From the NCBI RefSeq assembly GCF_000685865.1, contig NZ_JMKS01000004.1, forward strand, positions 50,946 to 114,945: a stretch of DNA of 64,000 nucleotides, written 5' to 3'. Shown piece after piece: positions 60,076 to 64,000 of this stretch (the stretch's first letter is position 1; every line of letters begins with the position of its first letter). This DNA comes from Exiguobacterium antarcticum DSM 14480 (GTDB taxonomy: Bacteria > Bacillota > Bacilli > Exiguobacteriales > Exiguobacteriaceae). Position numbers and translations under genes: made by a program. The notes under the pieces are model-generated. The model was not told where the DNA came from and did no database searches. It saw only the letters and a list, made by a program, of their open reading frames with translations.

Positions 60076-61005
60076 TTGACTACTACACCAGAAATGCTTC
60101 AAAAACAGCTTGCGGATCTCCGTAAAGCCAATAACGTGACACTCCCGAAGGATGACAGCCGCGCGTTCATGCGTGATGCGGTCGCTTCAGCAGCTACGCT
60201 CAAGAAACTTTACTTCTACCCTGCAAAGGCGCCAGAAGGTCAAATCGATGTACTCGGTGTCAAAAAACGCCGCATGAAACTTCATCAAGGCGTCAACACG
60301 GTGCCGAATGGTACGGACATCGTCGAAGAACGCGTCGTGCCATTCCTGTTGACAAAAGTCTTCACGGATATGTGGCTTGAGGACGAAAACATCTACTACA
60401 CAGCACAATCTCGCGGTGATAACGTCTCCGACACAATCGTTTCAATGCTCCGCGACCAGTTCTCGGCAGACATGCAGGACCTTGCCTTCAACGGTGACAA
60501 GGCTTCTGCTGTTGACTTCCTCAAAATGAAGGACGGCTACTTGAAATTAGCGCGTGAGAACGAAGACACAATCAAACATGACGTCACAGGCGACATCAAA
60601 GTCATGGATTTGCAAACTGTGCCACCAACAGTCGCACCAGAGCAACTCCGTGTCGGCAATTACGTCTGGATCATGGGCCGCGGAACGCACACGAAACTCC
60701 AAGCGGAAGTCATTGCCCGTGAGACACCAAAAGGGGATGCAGTCCTCATTGATGGAGAACTCGCTAAATTACACGGGTACTCAATCGAATTGGTCGATCA
60801 CATCGAAGAAGACGTCGTCCTCTTCACACCGCTTGAAAACTTAACAGTCGTCACCGGATACGAAGTCAAGTACACACGCGCGACGCCAAGTGAGTTCGCG
60901 GTTGCGAAGGAGTCGACGTACCATTACCTGTCAGCTTCAGTGGACTTCTTGATCCGTACACCGAAAGCACTCGTCTACATCGGCGCTGACGCAGTAACAC
61001 CCTGA
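60076..61005 (+). CDS. Major capsid protein (XkdG-like), with +1 frameshift site at the end
   Basis: A 309-residue HK97-fold capsid protein, inferred from its place after the protease/scaffold and from XkdG likeness (DSRAFMRDAVASAATLKKLY, then VPFLLTKVFTDMWLEDENI). It starts at TTG 60076 after GAGAGGA. The gene ends ACA CCC TGA at 60997-61005. A +1 slip on CCC to CCT reads past the stop into an open frame of 83 codons (61004-61252), which would give a longer minor form of 392 residues. Confidence 0.85.
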   Translation: MTTTPEMLQKQLADLRKANNVTLPKDDSRAFMRDAVASAATLKKLYFYPAKAPEGQIDVLGVKKRRMKLHQGVNTVPNGTDIVEERVVPFLLTKVFTDMWLEDENIYYTAQSRGDNVSDTIVSMLRDQFSADMQDLAFNGDKASAVDFLKMKDGYLKLARENEDTIKHDVTGDIKVMDLQTVPPTVAPEQLRVGNYVWIMGRGTHTKLQAEVIARETPKGDAVLIDGELAKLHGYSIELVDHIEEDVVLFTPLENLTVVTGYEVKYTRATPSEFAVAKESTYHYLSASVDFLIRTPKALVYIGADAVTP

Positions 61006-61255
61006 GCCGGCTCCGTTCGCACTGACGTATGACCAGGTCGAGACCTACGGCATCTATCAAATGATGGAGGAACTCGGCCTGACGTACGATGAACTGCTGA
61101 CGCAGGAGCCTTACACGATGCGTGACGTGCTGGAAAGCATGACGAAAACGGATCTGACGTCGCTCGCCGCGGAACTCGAGATCGTGGGCCGTTCGAGCAT
61201 GACGAAAGCACAGCTGATTGATGCGATTCTCGCGACGCAGGAAGGAGGGGTCTGA
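61004..61255 (+). CDS. Frameshift extension of the capsid protein with SAP-like end
   Basis: The +1 frame reads EPAPFALTYDQVETYGIYQM and on to a stop at 61253-61255. The last 35 residues, SMTKTDLTSLAAELEIVGRS then SMTKAQLIDAIL, look like a SAP/Rho-N helical nucleic-acid-binding fold. The first ATG of the frame (61061) has no ribosome binding site and would leave 20 well-coded residues untranslated. So this is more likely a C-terminal extension than a separate gene. Confidence 0.65.
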   Translation, partial: EPAPFALTYDQVETYGIYQMMEELGLTYDELLTQEPYTMRDVLESMTKTDLTSLAAELEIVGRSSMTKAQLIDAILATQEGGV

Positions 61256-61641
61256 TGGGAGTCATCACCATACAGGAATTGAAAGATTATACGACGTTTG
61301 ATGCGGTCGAGTCACGGAGTGACGCCCAGTTACAGGATGACATCATCCAAGCGGAAGCGGATATCTTTGATTACGTCGGGCATGAGTTCCCACCAAGTCA
61401 GTACACTCCTATCCCTCTACGCGTCAAACTGGCGTGCAAGAAGCTCGCGGAATACTATGCCCTTTCTGCCCTCGACGAGAGCGCGGTGAAGGGCTACAAG
61501 AGCGAAAAGATTGGCGATTACAGCTATACGATGGCAGATAGCAGTGGTCTTCGCGGGAAACCCGAGATCACGGCGTTGCTCGAAGCCTTCGTCAAGCCAG
61601 TCGTCACGGAAACACCCAAGGTTAGGATGCGATTCGTATGA
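61255..61641 (+). CDS. Head-tail connector (YqbG/DUF3199-like)
   Basis: A 128-residue adaptor protein. The helical core LQDDIIQAEADIFDYVGHEF, then LRVKLACKKLAEYYAL and a GDYSYTMADSSG loop, matches the YqbG/gp6 type of connector that sits under the portal. ATG 61255 shares a base with the preceding stop (TGATG). It comes first in a row of four coupled connector and tail-joining genes. Confidence 0.82.
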   Translation: MGVITIQELKDYTTFDAVESRSDAQLQDDIIQAEADIFDYVGHEFPPSQYTPIPLRVKLACKKLAEYYALSALDESAVKGYKSEKIGDYSYTMADSSGLRGKPEITALLEAFVKPVVTETPKVRMRFV

Positions 61642-61982
61642 GTTACGACAAGTTACTCTCCGACCGCGCCGACATCTATCATCTCGACAAAACGTCTTCC
61701 GGCGGTGGCTTCGGTCTCCCGTCAGAGGACGCTTTTTCCTATCCAAGCACACCAGACATCACGAACGTACCCTGTTACCTCGTCAGAGGACGCGGGACGC
61801 TCATTCAGACTGACACCATGCACGTCTCGTCTTCGGATGACATGGCTCATTTCAAGTATGCGACCGACCTCCGGGAAGGGGACAAGGTCGTCATCGATGG
61901 GTCTGTCTACAAGGCAGGCAAGCCGCACAAGGTCAAACAACATCATCTCGAGTGCCCGCTTCAACGGGAGAGCGCGTTATGA
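61638..61982 (+). CDS. Head closure protein (YqbH/XkdH-like)
   Basis: A 114-residue protein of the YqbH/DUF3599 type (LLSDRADIYHLDKTSSGGGF, then CYLVRGRGTL and DLREGDKVVIDGSVYKAGKP), a beta-rich head-completion protein. It overlaps both neighbours by four bases. Confidence 0.78.
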   Translation: MSYDKLLSDRADIYHLDKTSSGGGFGLPSEDAFSYPSTPDITNVPCYLVRGRGTLIQTDTMHVSSSDDMAHFKYATDLREGDKVVIDGSVYKAGKPHKVKQHHLECPLQRESAL

Positions 61983-63493
61983 ACGGGTTTGATGAGTTTG
62001 CGAAGGACATGGAGAAGATCCGCAAGGACTTCGATGACAGTATTCCGTTGATCATGGACGCCGTCGGCGCTGAACTGCTTGCGGAAACACGGAAAGAGAT
62101 TGTGCGGCAACAACTCGTCGACACCCGGGACATGTTGAACAGCTTTTCGTTGGGTAACAGCTTCAACGTGTTCGAAAAGAGTAAGGGTGGCTACTCGGTG
62201 GAAGCCGGGACGACCAATCCTTATGCGGTAGACGAATGCCGCCTTCTTCAGTAATGGAGGAGATAGTCATCGGGGTAAATCGGTAGAACTCTAGTGTTAA
62301 AAAGTTTCTAAATGACGGTCAAATATGGTATACTTTCTTTAGGAGGTGTTCCATATGCTGGACTTGATAGAAATCACTGGTATGAAGAAACAAGGGAAGC
62401 GAAATCGGAAGTTTTGTTTAGTGAAATGTAGTTACTGCGGTAAGACGGTAGAGATGAGATATGATGGATATCTAGCCTCTCAATCGTGTGGTTGTCTAAA
62501 AGCTATTAAGGCTTCAAAGACAGCTTTAGGTCTTCGAACTCACAAGTCATCCAGAACGCGACCGTATCGGATATGGATTAGCATGAAAGACCGCTGTTAC
62601 AACGTTAAAAATAAACGTTATGACCGGTATGGTGGTCGAGGTATCAGTGTCTGCGATGAATGGAAGAGTGACTTTGTAGCATTCCAACAATGGGCACTTG
62701 AAAATGGGTACGATGAAAAGAAAACGATTGATCGCATTGATAACGACAAGGGATATAGTCCTGATAATTGCCGATGGGCGACTAGTAAGGAACAATCCAG
62801 AAACAGAAGTACAACATTATCCGTTTTGTACAAAGGTGCTTATTACTCGCTGGCTGAAGTTGCTGAACTATCTGGTGTTCCCCGCGATATACTGAGTAAT
62901 CGTTATCGTGCAGGAGAGCGCGGAGATCGGCTTGTGCGACCAGTTGGTGAGGATTGGACGCGTATGGTTGGAGAAACGAACGCGAACGCCAAAATCACTG
63001 CTGAAATCGCACTCGACATCAAACAAAGGCTCGCTAAGAAAGAGACTGTAGTTTCTATTGCCACTTCCCACGGCGTTTCTAAATATTTAGTGCATGATAT
63101 CAAGCAAGGACGTACATGGAAACACATAACAGTAGACAATACCGAGGTAACTGACTAGATTGCGAAAGGCTAGTCAGCACCGTAGAGCGTAGAGGGTGAA
63201 TAAATATAATCCCTCCAAGAGACTCCGACAGCCAGTAGGCAACCATTGTGGTTGTCTTTTTTTATTGGTTGAAAATGTACGCCGAACTTGCTGGTGACAG
63301 TAAGAAGCTGAGGATAAAAAGCCACAGCGATAACAAATGATTCGTTAATTCCGGGCATTGGACGGTCGGGCGCAAGTCGTTCGTCGAACCGACGCATTTC
63401 TTCGACATCTCCGTCTACATCGCGGAGCAATACATGTCCGTCGGCATTCAAAAGAAAATCGATGCACTCATTAAACGGCGATTAGGAGGCTGA
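61979..63493 (+). CDS. HK97 gp10-like protein, split by a group I intron
   Basis: Exon 1 is 61979-62229 (83 codons plus GT) and exon 2 is 63340-63493. Joined, they give 134 residues: MNGFDEFAKDMEKIRKDFDD, on through EAGTTNPYAV, then FVNSGHWTVGRKSFVEPTHF and a helical end IDALIKRRLGG. The YAVFVNSGHW junction is what this tail-joining (HK97 gp10/XkdI) family shows there. Without splicing the protein would stop early after AVDECRLLQ. The gene sits between head closure and the XkdJ-like gene. Confidence 0.85.
62230..63339 (+). ncRNA. Group I self-splicing intron (1110 nt)
   Basis: P1: exon end GCGGU (62225-62229) pairs with GCCGC (62238-62242), four Watson-Crick pairs plus the conserved U-G wobble at the splice site. 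P10: intron ACGAAU (62232-62237) pairs perfectly with the exon 2 start AUUCGU (63340-63345). The two guide segments are adjacent, as in real group I introns, and the last base is G (63339). Splicing restores the gp10-like frame. It carries an endonuclease ORF. P3-P8 were not worked out by eye. A stable hairpin with a U-run (63239-63264) is probably a P9 element. Confidence 0.88.
62355..63158 (+). CDS. HNH/AP2-type homing endonuclease in the intron
   Basis: A 267-residue protein. It has an N-terminal zinc ribbon (CSYCGKTVE, then CGC), the phage homing-nuclease block YGGRGISVCDEWKSDFVAFQ and KTIDRIDNDKGYSPDNCRWA, and a C-terminal region with two helix-turn-helix-like DNA-binding segments (YSLAEVAELSGVP and ETVVSIATSHGVSK). 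It would cut intronless copies of the gp10-like gene and spread the intron. ATG 62355 lies six bases from AGGAGGTG, and an extended -10 (TGGTATACT) stands 20 bases earlier. It is much more AT-rich than the head genes. Confidence 0.88.
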   Translation: MLDLIEITGMKKQGKRNRKFCLVKCSYCGKTVEMRYDGYLASQSCGCLKAIKASKTALGLRTHKSSRTRPYRIWISMKDRCYNVKNKRYDRYGGRGISVCDEWKSDFVAFQQWALENGYDEKKTIDRIDNDKGYSPDNCRWATSKEQSRNRSTTLSVLYKGAYYSLAEVAELSGVPRDILSNRYRAGERGDRLVRPVGEDWTRMVGETNANAKITAEIALDIKQRLAKKETVVSIATSHGVSKYLVHDIKQGRTWKHITVDNTEVTD

Positions 63494-63494
63494 C

Positions 63495-63947
63495 ATGGCG
63501 ATTCAAAAACAAAGCTCATTCCTCGCCTTCTGTCGCGCGGAATCGGGCATCACAAAGTTTTACACGGATCAAGTACCGACGTCGTTCACCGAGCGTTCGT
63601 TGTATTTGAGTCCGTCCATCTCACGGGCAGCACCTTCTGCATCGGGCATTTCCCGGCGTTTGGTCATGGCGACGGTGACGTTCTTCGCTCCGAAACGCAC
63701 GACGGCACAGGCAGACGCTGAGAAGGTCTTGTTGGCGCTCGAACAGCGTCGGAACCACATCCCGCTCTATGCGGCGAACGATTCCATCATCGGCAGGTTC
63801 GAGTTACAGGAAGCCAACATCCGTGCCATCGAGAACCCGGTCGATTCGGTCGGTGCCGTCACCTTGACGGTGTCTTGGATGGAGGATACAGCACATATCA
63901 TCTCACGCGGTCCGGTTGTCAATCGGGTCGCTACTTTTTTGGAATAA
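63495..63947 (+). CDS. Tail completion protein (XkdJ-like, probable)
   Basis: A 150-residue protein. The run SISRAAPSASGISRRLVMAT, the regular strand pattern and the place after a gp10-like gene suit the XkdJ/minor-protein slot of PBSX-like phages. AGGAGGC precedes the ATG, one base after the gp10-like stop. The assignment is mainly positional. Confidence 0.55.
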   Translation: MAIQKQSSFLAFCRAESGITKFYTDQVPTSFTERSLYLSPSISRAAPSASGISRRLVMATVTFFAPKRTTAQADAEKVLLALEQRRNHIPLYAANDSIIGRFELQEANIRAIENPVDSVGAVTLTVSWMEDTAHIISRGPVVNRVATFLE

Positions 63948-63962
63948 GGAAGGAGCACGTAC

Positions 63963-64000
63963 ATGGCATATTGGGACAAGAATGGTCCGGATCAGGTCTT
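63963..64000 (+). CDS. Start of the next tail gene (perhaps tail sheath), cut by the window
   Basis: Only MAYWDKNGPDQV is visible, after AAGGAAGGAG. In PBSX-like phages the next gene would be the tail sheath (XkdK). Nothing in the twelve residues proves it. Confidence 0.35.
   Translation, partial: MAYWDKNGPDQV

Larger units (their letters stand above)
38194..64000 (+). mobile_element. PBSX-like prophage, left part (continues beyond the window)
   Basis: Gene order is integrase, membrane-anchored protein, repressor, divergent early genes, recombination and replication, small genes, terminase, portal, head, connector. This is the usual order of a temperate Gram-positive phage, and the structural proteins resemble the PBSX/skin Xkd and Yqb proteins. 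The left attachment site must lie between the integrase stop and the RelA-like gene (38064-38193), but the partner site is outside the window, so the core cannot be found. Confidence 0.93.

Noticed and set aside
61061..61255. Separate 64-residue gene after the capsid
   Set aside because: ATG 61061 has no ribosome binding site, while the same frame codes well from the CCC TGA slip site onward. Frameshift extension is the simpler reading, though not proven.
62255..63339. Free-standing HNH gene inserted between two gp10 pieces, without an intron
   Set aside because: The P1 and P10 pairings and the exact repair of the reading frame would not be expected by chance.

Overview
The window reads as a Gram-positive (Firmicutes, Bacillales) chromosome of middling GC content with strong AGGAGG-type ribosome binding sites and many short stem-loop terminators. 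The gene set (two-headed dynamin DynA, CsaA-like protein, M32 carboxypeptidase, EgtB/EgtD pair, PBSX-type prophage) is what I would expect of Exiguobacterium or a close relative. That placement is from memory of gene content and was not tested by a search.

Positions 1-38060 are host chromosome. In order they hold a cut-off GNAT acetyltransferase, a Nudix hydrolase, GMP reductase behind a PurR-type operator, an ergothioneine-type pair (egtB-egtD), a CsaA-like protein, a FAD amine oxidase, CorA, a LysR gene broken by an IS200/IS605 remnant, dynA, an NAD(P)-binding protein, and two tandem PaaK/CapK-like adenylating enzymes. A complete ISL3-family insertion sequence with an 8-bp target duplication lies at 19580-20889. 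From about 19.1 to 29.5 kb the chromosome carries several decayed genes: an alcohol dehydrogenase remnant, a frameshifted small ORF, a DUF402 gene with a stop and a frameshift, a shattered HAD gene and an N-terminally truncated methyltransferase. The rest are small enzymes: SDRs, acetyltransferases, kinases, GlpQ, a guanylate-kinase-like protein, a GNAT-TPR fusion, MarR, and a RelA/SpoT-domain protein next to the prophage.

From about 38.2 kb to the end is the left part of a PBSX-like prophage. It starts with a leftward integrase, a membrane-anchored protein and a leftward XRE repressor. The divergent switch has 17-bp operators of the form ATACAA-N5-TTGTAT. The rightward early genes give an antirepressor, a recombination and replication block (ERF annealing protein, SSB, replisome organizer with a likely internal origin, DnaC-type loader), nucleotide and DNA modification genes (dUTPase, C5 methyltransferase, RecU), and many small overlapping ORFs. 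Positions 54.2-55.1 kb are RNA-rich: a 140-nt tRNA-like RNA and two copies of a structured leader, each directly behind a terminator. Then come terminase, portal, head morphogenesis, protease/scaffold, capsid and connector genes.

Two unusual gene-expression events stand out. The capsid gene ends in CCC TGA and an open +1 frame continues for 83 codons to a SAP-like end, which fits programmed +1 frameshifting. The gp10-like gene is split by a 1110-nt group I intron carrying an HNH-type homing endonuclease. Its P1 and P10 pairings and the restored reading frame fix both splice sites to the base.
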